Of a stretch of DNA of 64,000 nucleotides, positions 1 through 7,317 are shown piece after piece. The stretch is from contig JBMNMK010000002.1 in NCBI GenBank assembly GCA_050953285.1, positions 248,001 through 312,000 of the forward strand, written 5' to 3'. How positions within the stretch are numbered: position 1 is the stretch's first letter; each line of letters opens with the position of its first letter. Below the pieces are notes generated by a model that made no database searches, had not been told where the DNA came from, and was given only the letters and a program-made list of their open reading frames with translations. The DNA comes from Olsenella_K sp050953285 (GTDB taxonomy: Bacteria; Actinomycetota; Coriobacteriia; Coriobacteriales; Atopobiaceae). A program made the translations under genes and the position numbers.

Positions 1-453
1 GCGCTGGCAGACGCCCTGCTTATGGCAGCTGCCCTGCCCGTTACGCTCATTGTTGCCGACGACTCGGTTGACTATGTCACCAACTTCTACCTTGAGCATG
101 ACCCCGACGATGAGAATTCACCCTCGTTCTTGGGATTTGGTATCAAGAGCTTGGGCATAGGTGTGGTCTTGGCCATCTTGGTGATGGCGCTTGCAGCGGC
201 GGTGATTTCGGTCGTGTCATTTGGCACCACCATAGGTGAGCTCACCAGCGCGCTCATGGCGGGCTTTATTGCGGCGTCGGTGAGCGTGCTTATCTCCTAT
301 GCCTTGTCGGGCGTGGGGCTGGCCATTTTGCGGAGCAGAGATGCCCACAACAAGGAGACCTCAGGCGTGGCGCTTTCGGCCGTGTCGATGGCGGTGGCGC
401 TTATCGCCTTTATCCTGGTTGTTCTGGCCGTGGCTACGCAATCATTGGTGTAG
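1..453 (+). CDS. Membrane protein, 5'-truncated by window edge
   Basis: The reading frame is open from base 1, so the true start lies outside the window; the first internal ATG is at 22. What remains (about 150 residues) has three strongly hydrophobic stretches (roughly residues 45-75, 80-110 and 120-145 counted from that ATG), with a short acidic segment before the first. I do not recognise the family. The stop is only two bases before the ATG of the NRAMP-type transporter, so the two are almost certainly co-transcribed and possibly translationally coupled; an accessory role in the same metal transport is a guess from position only. Confidence 0.75.
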   Translation, partial: ALADALLMAAALPVTLIVADDSVDYVTNFYLEHDPDDENSPSFLGFGIKSLGIGVVLAILVMALAAAVISVVSFGTTIGELTSALMAGFIAASVSVLISYALSGVGLAILRSRDAHNKETSGVALSAVSMAVALIAFILVVLAVATQSLV

Positions 454-455
454 CT

Positions 456-1691
456 ATGAAGTGGAAAGAGAAATCAAAGTTTCTGGCCATCCTTGCTGTT
501 ATGGGACCAGGACTTCTGACGTCGCTTGCGGGAAACGACGCCGGCGGCATTGCTACCTATTCCAACGCCGGTGCCACCTATGGCTTTGGCCAGCTCTGGA
601 CCGTGCCGCTTATGTGCCTTTTGCTCATTGTGGTGCAGGAGACATCGGCGCGGATGGGCTGTGCAACCGGCAAGGGCTTTGCATCGCTTATCCGCGAGCG
701 CTTTGGCATCAGGATCTCTGCGGTGGCCATGCTCGCCCTTATCGTCTCCAACTTTGCGGTGACGCTCTCTGAATTTGCGGGCATTGCCTCTGGTATGGAG
801 ATCTTTGGCGTGCCCACGTTCTATTCGGTCTTGGTGGCGGCACTGCTCACCTGGCTGTTGGTGATGAGTGGATCATATAGGCGGGTCGAGAAGATCTTGC
901 TGGCCATAAGCTGCATCTTTGTGACCTACATCATTGCAGGCGTCCTGGCCAAGCCGGACTGGGGAGCGGCACTTGGCGCCACCGTGGTTCCTAAGATGTC
1001 CTTTGACCCGGGCTATATCTCACTTCTGGTGGCAAATGTGGGTACCACCATCTCTCCCTACATGATCTTTATGGTTGCCAGCAATGTTGTAGAAAAGAAG
1101 CTCAACGCGGACGATATACCCGGTCAGCGTGCTGATAACATCTCTGGCGCTATCGTGGCAGAGATGATCACGTGGTTTATTGTCCTCACTACCGGCACCG
1201 TGCTCTATCCGGAAGGCATTGTGGTAAACGACGCCGTGGATGCGGCGCGCGCCTTAGAGCCGCTGGCTGGTGCCTATGCGGGCATTATGTTTGCTGTTGG
1301 CCTGGTAGGAGCCTCGTTCTTGGCTGCCTGCGTGCTGCCCTCCATCACGGCAAGCGCCGTCTGTGAGGCTTTTGGCTGGGAGCGCGGCAACGACTGCACC
1401 TGGCAGGAGGCGCCGGTCTATAAGGGCATCATTACAGGCATCACGCTCTTATCGGCCGCTATCATTTTGATACCGGGCGTCGACCTCTTTGGCATCATGA
1501 TGGCTGCGCAGGTCATCAATGGTGTTTTGCTGCCGGTCTTGTTGGTGTGTCTGGTGGTCATTGCGCGCGATAAACACATCATGGGTGCGCATGTGAACAG
1601 CCGTATCTGGAACATTCTCACGTGGTTTACCATCGTGGCCGTGATCATTCTGACCGTGGTGATGTTTGTGTTCCAGTTTATGGGTGCCTAG
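456..1691 (+). CDS. NRAMP-superfamily divalent metal transporter (NRMT-like, possibly Mg2+)
   Basis: A 411-residue polytopic membrane protein with the NRAMP opening GPGLL and about 11 hydrophobic helices. Canonical Mn/Fe NRAMPs coordinate metal with Asp and Asn of DPGN in helix 1 and an A-x-x-M motif followed by PH in helix 6. Here helix 1 reads D28-A-G-G31, so the Asp is kept but Asn is Gly, and helix 6 reads G196-T-T-I-S200-P-Y, so the soft-metal-selecting Met is Ser. Loss of these ligands is typical of NRAMP-related transporters that carry harder ions such as Mg2+. It follows the truncated membrane gene by two bases. Membership of the superfamily is secure; the substrate is inferred. Confidence 0.85.
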   Translation: MKWKEKSKFLAILAVMGPGLLTSLAGNDAGGIATYSNAGATYGFGQLWTVPLMCLLLIVVQETSARMGCATGKGFASLIRERFGIRISAVAMLALIVSNFAVTLSEFAGIASGMEIFGVPTFYSVLVAALLTWLLVMSGSYRRVEKILLAISCIFVTYIIAGVLAKPDWGAALGATVVPKMSFDPGYISLLVANVGTTISPYMIFMVASNVVEKKLNADDIPGQRADNISGAIVAEMITWFIVLTTGTVLYPEGIVVNDAVDAARALEPLAGAYAGIMFAVGLVGASFLAACVLPSITASAVCEAFGWERGNDCTWQEAPVYKGIITGITLLSAAIILIPGVDLFGIMMAAQVINGVLLPVLLVCLVVIARDKHIMGAHVNSRIWNILTWFTIVAVIILTVVMFVFQFMGA

Positions 1692-1748
1692 TGCGGGCGG
1701 CGTGTGCGTGGGCGCGCGGGTGCGCGTCGCCGCGGGTGTCAAGCGCAG

Positions 1749-1760
1749 GTTCTTCTCGCC
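1749..1760 (-). repeat. Intergenic copy of the GGCGAGAAGAAC word
   Basis: An exact copy of the over-represented 12-mer, lying between the convergent transporter and DegV genes. It is flanked by CAGG/CCTG and GCGC/GCGC complements, so it could sit in a small imperfect hairpin. No U-run follows, so I do not call it a terminator. Confidence 0.55.
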
Positions 1761-1769
1761 TGAGAGCGC

Positions 1770-2633
1770 CTAGTCCTCAGCGGGGACGACGCCCATGCCT
1801 ACCATGTCAGGGCCGGTGTGTACCAACAGATCAGGGGAGAGCGTGGCTTTGATGACCTCCTTGACATTGGGAGCCTCAAGGCGGATGCGCTCCTCCAGCT
1901 CGCTCATGTTGATGCTGGGAGAAGAGGTGCAGATACCTATGCGTACCTTGCTGAACTTCTGAGCCTGCTCCTTGATCAGCTTGACCTGGGTTGCCAGTGC
2001 CTTTTCCCAGCCACGCGCCTTCTTGATAACGGCGTAGGCGCCATCCTTGTCGCAGTACATGACTGGCTTGATGTTGAGCATGGTGCCCAAACGGAACACT
2101 GCCTCGGAGATGCGTCCGCCTTTGCGCAGGTAGGTGAGATCTTTGACCGCAAAGTAGACCGAGGATTGGGACGAGAGCGCCTGGAGCTTTCCCTCAATCT
2201 CGTCGAGCACGCATCCTGCCTCTACCAGGCGCGCGGCTTCCATCACAATCATGCCGGCGATAAGACCAATGCTTTTGGTGTCAATGACAACTAACGGAAA
2301 GTCCTCCAGCTGCCCTTTGATCATGTGGACGGTCTGGTTGGTGGCAGATAGCGCGGAGGAAATGGTGACAAAAACGCCCGCAACATAACCATCTGCCTTG
2401 GCTTTCTCACACAGATCAAAAATCTCTTGTGGGGAGGGAAGAGACGTCTTGGGGATCTCATCTTCAAAACGGCGGATCACATCTTCTGAGGTGATATCCA
2501 CACCGGAATGATAGCTTGAACCGTCGGAATAGTTGATGTGCAACGCCGCCACACGCACGTCGTGCTCACGGACAAATTCCTGTGGGGTATCTGTCCCGGA
2601 ATCGGTGAGAACGGCAATGCGTTGATCGTTCAT
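1770..2633 (-). CDS. DegV family fatty-acid-binding protein
   Basis: A 287-residue DegV-fold protein. DegV proteins (FakB type) bind a fatty acid and present it to the kinase FakA for phosphorylation and use in phospholipid synthesis. Family marks seen: the N-terminal TDSGTD turn (residues 11-16), the SLPSP segment near 64, the ISSALSAT segment near 90, and KPVMYCDKDG/KKARG in the second domain. The ATG has a clear AGGAGG ribosome site about eight bases upstream. No FakA homologue is in the window. It converges with the NRAMP gene and follows the small gene at 3026-2763 on the same strand. A second DegV paralogue lies at 26245. Confidence 0.93.
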   Translation of the reverse strand: MNDQRIAVLTDSGTDTPQEFVREHDVRVAALHINYSDGSSYHSGVDITSEDVIRRFEDEIPKTSLPSPQEIFDLCEKAKADGYVAGVFVTISSALSATNQTVHMIKGQLEDFPLVVIDTKSIGLIAGMIVMEAARLVEAGCVLDEIEGKLQALSSQSSVYFAVKDLTYLRKGGRISEAVFRLGTMLNIKPVMYCDKDGAYAVIKKARGWEKALATQVKLIKEQAQKFSKVRIGICTSSPSINMSELEERIRLEAPNVKEVIKATLSPDLLVHTGPDMVGMGVVPAED

Positions 2634-2762
2634 AAAAGAGCCTCCTGATGGTTGCGTGATATCTCTAGCATATCCATCACGCAGAAGTTTAATTCAGCGC
2701 CGGCGCACGCAACGGCAAAATTGCATTTCTCGCCCGCGGCATTTTTGTGGGAACGCTGGCGC

Positions 2763-3026
2763 CTACGCCAAGGTTCCCAGCAGATACCCCCATCCATGTG
2801 CGGTAATGATGGAATTGAGCTGGTCACACATGCGCGATCTGCTGTAGGTGCCCGAAGGCAGCAGATTTACCACCTCCATCAGCTCATCAGAAAAGTCGTT
2901 GATCTCTGCTCGTACGACCAGATCCACGCGTTTTACGTGGCCATCGAGGCTTTCCTGAAAGAGTTCGTCCACCAGCTTTTGAAGTTCACCATAGTCTTCT
3001 GATGGCGTGGAAGGGGATATGCGCAT
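2763..3026 (-). CDS. Small conserved-looking hypothetical protein (87 aa)
   Basis: An 87-residue soluble, mildly acidic protein with no signal peptide or membrane helix. The start is supported by an AAGGAG site seven bases before the ATG, which makes it more credible than an unselected ORF. I recognise no domain. Residues 8-60 look helical with a C-terminal SRMCDQLNSIITAHGWGYL segment that would suit a small fold. It lies upstream of degV on the same strand, 129 bp away, so the two may share a transcript. Confidence 0.6.
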   Translation of the reverse strand: MRISPSTPSEDYGELQKLVDELFQESLDGHVKRVDLVVRAEINDFSDELMEVVNLLPSGTYSRSRMCDQLNSIITAHGWGYLLGTLA

Positions 3027-3154
3027 ACCGGCTCCTTCTTGGGTTACAACTGCCTTACGAGCTTACAACTTAGTGCCATGCTGCGCACCACACGGCTCCG
3101 ACATGGAGTATAACTAAACTGCATTTGCATTTTTTCCAAAGGAGGCATACGACC

Positions 3155-4447
3155 ATGGCAAACGCCTATGAGAACCTCTCGCTCGAAGAGCTTGATCAAG
3201 AGATAGCCAAGCTCCAGAAGCAAACGGACGAGATTTTAGCCAAAGGCCTCAAGCTTGATATGGCACGAGGCAAGCCATCGGCCGAGCAAACCGCGCTCTC
3301 CAGGCCCATGCTTGATGTGATCACGTCTGCCACGGAGCTCAAAGATGGCAACGGCATTGTAGATAACTACGGCACGCCAGACGGCCTTCCTTCCACCCGC
3401 GCACTTGCGGCAGACATCCTGGGTGTGGATCCTCAAAACGTGCTGGTTAACGGCTCGTCGAGCCTGTCTCTTATGTATACGCTTGTCTCCCATGGTTTCA
3501 CCAACGGCGTTGCCGGCAATAAGCCCTGGTACCAGCAGGGAAAGGTCAAGTGGCTCTGCCCTGCTCCGGGATATGATCGCCACTTTGGTATCACGGCTCA
3601 TCTGGGGATAGAAAATGTGCCCATTGCCTTAGGGCCCGATGGACCTGACATGGATGCGGTGGCGCGCCTGGTGGAAAACGATCCTTCTGTTAAGGGCATT
3701 TGGTGCGTCCCCAAGTACTCAAACCCCACAGGTATCACCTATTCAGATGAGGTCGTGCGTCGTTTTGCTGCGCTCAAGCCTGCGGCTCCTGATTTTAGGA
3801 TCTATTGGGATAACGCCTACATAGTCCATACCTTTGGCAATGAGGACACCGAGCTCCTCAACATCTTTGACGCTATGAAAGAGGTTTCGGCCAGAGATCT
3901 TGTCTATGAGTTTGGCTCCACTGCTAAGGTGAGCTTCCCCGGCTCAGGCATAGCTTTTGTGACGGCAAGCGCACAGGATATGCAGGATATCCGCAAGGCA
4001 TTCCAGGTATCACGTGTCTCACCGGAGAAGTTCTCGCAGTTGGCACATGCCCTTTACTTCCATGACAAGGCAGGGATTCTAGAGCACATGAAAAAGCATG
4101 CGGCTGTGCTGCGTCCCCGCTTTGATCTGGTGGAGCGCAAGCTCACGGAAGGCTTGGGAGATTTGGGCATTGCCTCCTGGACGCATCCTACGGGCGGCTA
4201 TTTTGTCTCGTTTGATGGCCTGGAAGGTTCTGCTCGTAGGGTGGTAAAACTCATGGCAGATCTGGGTGTCACGCTGACACCGGCAGGTGCTACCTGGCCA
4301 TATGGTAAAGACCCCCATGATACCAACATCCGCATTGCGCCTACCTATCCCTCCTTGGAAGATCTCTCGCAAGCGCTTGATGTCTTTGTGGTTGCTGTGA
4401 AGCTTGTGTCTGCGCAATTGGTGCGCCAAGCTCGCAGTGAGGGATAA
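3155..4447 (+). CDS. PLP-dependent aspartate-type aminotransferase (AspT/PF12897 family)
   Basis: A 430-residue fold-type I aminotransferase of the group that includes Corynebacterium AspT and is often labelled alanine-glyoxylate transaminase. Marks: GKPSAEQTALSRPML at the N-terminus, YGTPDGLP, NGSSSL before the PLP pocket, PGYDRHF, KYSNPTG, D-N-A-Y, and the PLP lysine K258 in STAKVSFPGSG, plus the C-terminal Arg in NIRIAPTYP. The start is the ATG at 3155, preceded by AAAGGAGG with an eight-base spacer; a TTG 30 bases upstream is rejected. It likely interconverts aspartate or glutamate with their 2-oxo acids. It stands alone, divergent from the small gene at 3026. Confidence 0.9.
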   Translation: MANAYENLSLEELDQEIAKLQKQTDEILAKGLKLDMARGKPSAEQTALSRPMLDVITSATELKDGNGIVDNYGTPDGLPSTRALAADILGVDPQNVLVNGSSSLSLMYTLVSHGFTNGVAGNKPWYQQGKVKWLCPAPGYDRHFGITAHLGIENVPIALGPDGPDMDAVARLVENDPSVKGIWCVPKYSNPTGITYSDEVVRRFAALKPAAPDFRIYWDNAYIVHTFGNEDTELLNIFDAMKEVSARDLVYEFGSTAKVSFPGSGIAFVTASAQDMQDIRKAFQVSRVSPEKFSQLAHALYFHDKAGILEHMKKHAAVLRPRFDLVERKLTEGLGDLGIASWTHPTGGYFVSFDGLEGSARRVVKLMADLGVTLTPAGATWPYGKDPHDTNIRIAPTYPSLEDLSQALDVFVVAVKLVSAQLVRQARSEG

Positions 4448-4633
4448 AACTGCACAAGAAAAAGAGTTTCTATAAAAGTTGTGACTTCTGTAGAATGATG
4501 AGGCGTGTCGGCATATACCTTTTGCCGGCGCGCTTTATTGCCCCTATATATTACTGTGGTACATATGCGTGTTGACCACTGCCAGCTCATGGTGGCAACG
4601 CTTAGATAGAAAAGCTCGAGGAGGCCCTGGTAC

Positions 4634-5518
4634 ATGGGTAAGAATGCACAGCACAGCAAGAAGAAGACAGCCAAAAAGACTGCGCAGCAGCCAGCGTCTA
4701 CCGCCAAAAAGCAGGTAAAGACCTCCACCAAGGTCATCATTATTATCTTTGCCGTACTCATGGCAGGCTCCATGATGCTTCCCTCGCTGGTAAGCATCTT
4801 TGGAACGCAAAATACCAGCTCACAGGATACAAACGCCCAAAGTTCTGACACCTCATCATCCAGTGACAGCTCGTTAGATAGCCAGGATGGCCAAGATGAG
4901 AGCTCAGATGCATCGCTTGAAGGTGTGCCAGAAAACCTCAAGAGCACGGCAAGCTCCTACCAACCAGTTATCTCCTCGCTTGAGGCAAAGCTGGATCAGG
5001 ACTCCAAGAACTTGGCGGCCATTCTCAACCTAGCCCAGAACTATATGAGCTGGGGGTACACGTCGTTGCGCTCAAGCTCAACCGATGAAGAGACCTCCTA
5101 TAGCCAAGGCCTGCTCAAGACGGCCATCAGCTACTATGACCAGTACCTTGCACTCAACGATTCTTCAGCGGCCAAGGTCGACCGCGCGCTGTGTGAGTAC
5201 TACCTGGGAGAAAACGATGCTGCCCAGTCTGATCTGGAGGCACTCACCCAGGCAGATGCCAGCTATGGTCCTGCTTGGGCAAACCTGGGTATGCTCTATG
5301 AGTCCACGGGGGATACTGACAAGGCAACAGATGCCTACCAGAAGGCCATCGATGCCGACGCAGACGATGCCTACGGCGCCAAGTCTTTTGCAACGCAGCG
5401 CCTGGTTTCTCTGAAAGCTTCTGCATCCAGCTCAAATGATGCCTCCGTTGACTCGGTCTCCACGAGCCAAGAAGGTCTCTCTGATGCGTTGAGCAGCAAG
5501 TCCGGCGTTGGATTTTAG
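4634..5518 (+). CDS. Membrane-anchored tetratricopeptide-repeat protein
   Basis: A 294-residue protein with a very basic N-terminus (Lys-rich, residues 3-32), one membrane helix (about 33-56), then a low-complexity Ser/Asp/Gln linker (57-105) and a TPR-type region (about 110-245). The clearest repeat is WANLGMLYESTGDTDKATDAYQKAIDAD. The topology is N-in with the TPR domain outside, assuming the positive-inside rule. The ATG follows GAGGAGG at a suitable distance. TPRs mediate protein contacts; the partner is unknown. It opens a run with the STAS and Tat genes only 14-40 bases apart, so a link to export or envelope assembly is plausible but unproven. Confidence 0.8.
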   Translation: MGKNAQHSKKKTAKKTAQQPASTAKKQVKTSTKVIIIIFAVLMAGSMMLPSLVSIFGTQNTSSQDTNAQSSDTSSSSDSSLDSQDGQDESSDASLEGVPENLKSTASSYQPVISSLEAKLDQDSKNLAAILNLAQNYMSWGYTSLRSSSTDEETSYSQGLLKTAISYYDQYLALNDSSAAKVDRALCEYYLGENDAAQSDLEALTQADASYGPAWANLGMLYESTGDTDKATDAYQKAIDADADDAYGAKSFATQRLVSLKASASSSNDASVDSVSTSQEGLSDALSSKSGVGF

Positions 5519-5532
5519 AAAGAGGAAAAGCC

Positions 5533-5856
5533 ATGTCTTTGAACATTAGTGCACATGAGAAAGACGGTGTCCAGCTGGTCAGCGTTGTTGGAGAAGTGGA
5601 TGTGTCCAACGCACCTCAATTGCGTACGTCCCTTGAGGATGTGCTGGCTCAAAACCCTTCTGCTATAGAAGTTGATCTTTCTGAGGTACCCTATATCGAC
5701 TCAACAGGAATTGGCGTCTTGGTGGGCACGGCTCATCGTGCCGAGGACAAGGGCGTAGATCTTGTTGTTTCACATCCGCAACGCAATGTGGCTCGCGTGC
5801 TGAACCTTCTGGGCGTAGGACCAGAGCTCAACTTGCGTCTGGATGAGGCGGAGTAG
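5533..5856 (+). CDS. STAS-domain anti-sigma-factor antagonist (SpoIIAA/RsbV type)
   Basis: A 107-residue single STAS domain. In this family an unphosphorylated Ser lets the protein bind an anti-sigma kinase and free a sigma factor. The phospho-acceptor is S57 in the diagnostic YIDSTGIG, preceded by VDLSEVPYID and followed by LNLLGVG. The ATG has GAGGAAAAG just upstream. Neither a cognate anti-sigma kinase nor a sigma factor is in the window, so its partner must be elsewhere. It is packed between the TPR gene and tatA. Confidence 0.9.
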   Translation: MSLNISAHEKDGVQLVSVVGEVDVSNAPQLRTSLEDVLAQNPSAIEVDLSEVPYIDSTGIGVLVGTAHRAEDKGVDLVVSHPQRNVARVLNLLGVGPELNLRLDEAE

Positions 5857-5895
5857 CTTACGTAGTGTGTGCCCGACCACAGGAGGTTTGTGCAC

Positions 5896-6465
5896 GTGTT
5901 TGGTATTGGTGAAACAGAGCTGGCAATCATCTTGATCTTTGCCTTCCTGCTCTTTGGCCCAGATAAGCTCCCGGGGATGGGCCGTACCATCGGCAGGATG
6001 CTTCGTCAGTTTAGAGATGCATCTGACAGCTTTACCGAGGTCATGCAGACTAACATCATGGATCCCGCTGCAGAGGAGCTCAAAAAGTCTCCCAAGCAGC
6101 GCCGCCAAGAGCCCAAGGTGGACGACGATGCAGATGTTGAGGAAGAGCATAAAGAGACCTTTGCAGAGCGCAAAGCACGCCTAAGAGCTGAGCGAGAAGC
6201 ACAGGCTGCCCAAGCTCAAACCGACGCTGCGACGGTTGTGCCAGAAGCCTCACGGGCAGACGATGAGGATGCCGACGTCGATGCGGATGTAGCAGATGCC
6301 GCAGCACCTGCTGCAGAGGTTGCCGCTCAGGAAAAACAGCCCGCTGCACCATCTGCTCACGATCTCTATGCGCATACTGCAAGAAAGAGCAGTCGCGCGC
6401 AGGCCAAAGAGGAGCAGGCCAGAGAGGCAGCGGAGTCACTTACGTCAGGGGAGGAGGAAGAGTAG
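5896..6465 (+). CDS. tatA: Twin-arginine translocase TatA/TatB subunit
   Basis: A 189-residue TatA/B protein. The N-terminal membrane helix and hinge are clear: GIGETELAIILIFAFLLFGPDKLPG, followed by the amphipathic GRTIGRMLRQFRDASDSF. The rest is a long, highly charged Ala/Glu/Asp tail, as often seen in actinobacterial TatB. I chose the GTG at 5896, nine bases after AGGAGG; GTGs at 5869 and 5890 are badly placed. Only one TatA/B-type gene is here, next to tatC, so it may serve both roles or a second subunit may be elsewhere. Exports folded Tat substrates with TatC. Confidence 0.92.
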   Translation: MFGIGETELAIILIFAFLLFGPDKLPGMGRTIGRMLRQFRDASDSFTEVMQTNIMDPAAEELKKSPKQRRQEPKVDDDADVEEEHKETFAERKARLRAEREAQAAQAQTDAATVVPEASRADDEDADVDADVADAAAPAAEVAAQEKQPAAPSAHDLYAHTARKSSRAQAKEEQAREAAESLTSGEEEE

Positions 6466-6489
6466 CCGCTTGAGGCTGCTCGTTTTCAT

Positions 6490-7302
6490 ATGGCTTCCAA
6501 TAACAACCACATGGGCCCTATAGGACCTGCGCGGATGCCCCTGATGGATCATCTGCAAGAGTTGAGACGTCGTCTTACCATCATTGTTGTTTCGGTGATT
6601 GCAACAGCGCTCGTTGTCTACTTTGCAACGCCGACGCTCATCGAGTTCATGATTGACCCCATACGTCCTTCGCTCGAAGGTGCGTCGCTCACCATCCTGG
6701 GCGTCCTGGATGGCTTTACCATCCGCTTTAAGGTGGCGCTGTTCTGGGGCGTGATCATCTGCACACCCATCATCATCTGGGAAGTTATGGCATTTTTCCT
6801 CCCTGCACTCAACGAGCGTGAGCGCAAATGGGTGGTGCCGACGGTAGCTGCTATGGTGGGCCTCTTCTTCTTGGGCATGATCTTTTGCTACTTTGTGATC
6901 CAGCGTGCCGCGTTTGGCTGGCTGATCGATCAGTCCTTGGAGTTTGCAAAGCTCGTGCCTGATGCGGGGGATTACCTCAACATCATGATGCTTCTGGAGG
7001 TTGGCTTTGGCTTTGCCTTCCAGCTGCCGCTCATCATTTTCTACCTGTCCATCCTCCACATTGTGCCCTACAGTGTGTTCCGCGGCCAGTGGCGCTACAT
7101 CTACGTTGGCCTGATGATCGTCTGCGCCATAGTGACCCCCGATGCATCGCCAGTCACTATGGTTCTCATGTACGTGGTTCTTCTCGCCCTCTACGAGGCC
7201 TCCTTGGCGGTTGCCCGCTACGTGATTTCTCGCCGCGATGGCAAGGAGGCCTTGCGGTGGACGCGTGAGCAATACGCGGAGCATGAGGAAGCAAAAGGAT
7301 AG
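6490..7302 (+). CDS. tatC: Twin-arginine translocase subunit TatC
   Basis: A 270-residue, six-helix membrane protein. TatC recognises the twin-arginine signal peptide. Marks: the cytoplasmic N-terminal MPLMDHLQELRRRL, the conserved F-x-x-L-x-x-P-x-E type loop with PALNERERKW, the Glu-containing LLEVGFGFAFQLPL helix and ITPDASPVTM near the end (VTPDASP). Its ATG is 24 bases after the tatA stop with only a weak ribosome site, consistent with coupling. The C-terminal tail is charged. It is followed 15 bases later by topA. Confidence 0.95.
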   Translation: MASNNNHMGPIGPARMPLMDHLQELRRRLTIIVVSVIATALVVYFATPTLIEFMIDPIRPSLEGASLTILGVLDGFTIRFKVALFWGVIICTPIIIWEVMAFFLPALNERERKWVVPTVAAMVGLFFLGMIFCYFVIQRAAFGWLIDQSLEFAKLVPDAGDYLNIMMLLEVGFGFAFQLPLIIFYLSILHIVPYSVFRGQWRYIYVGLMIVCAIVTPDASPVTMVLMYVVLLALYEASLAVARYVISRRDGKEALRWTREQYAEHEEAKG

Positions 7303-7317
7303 AAAGGTCTTCTCAAT

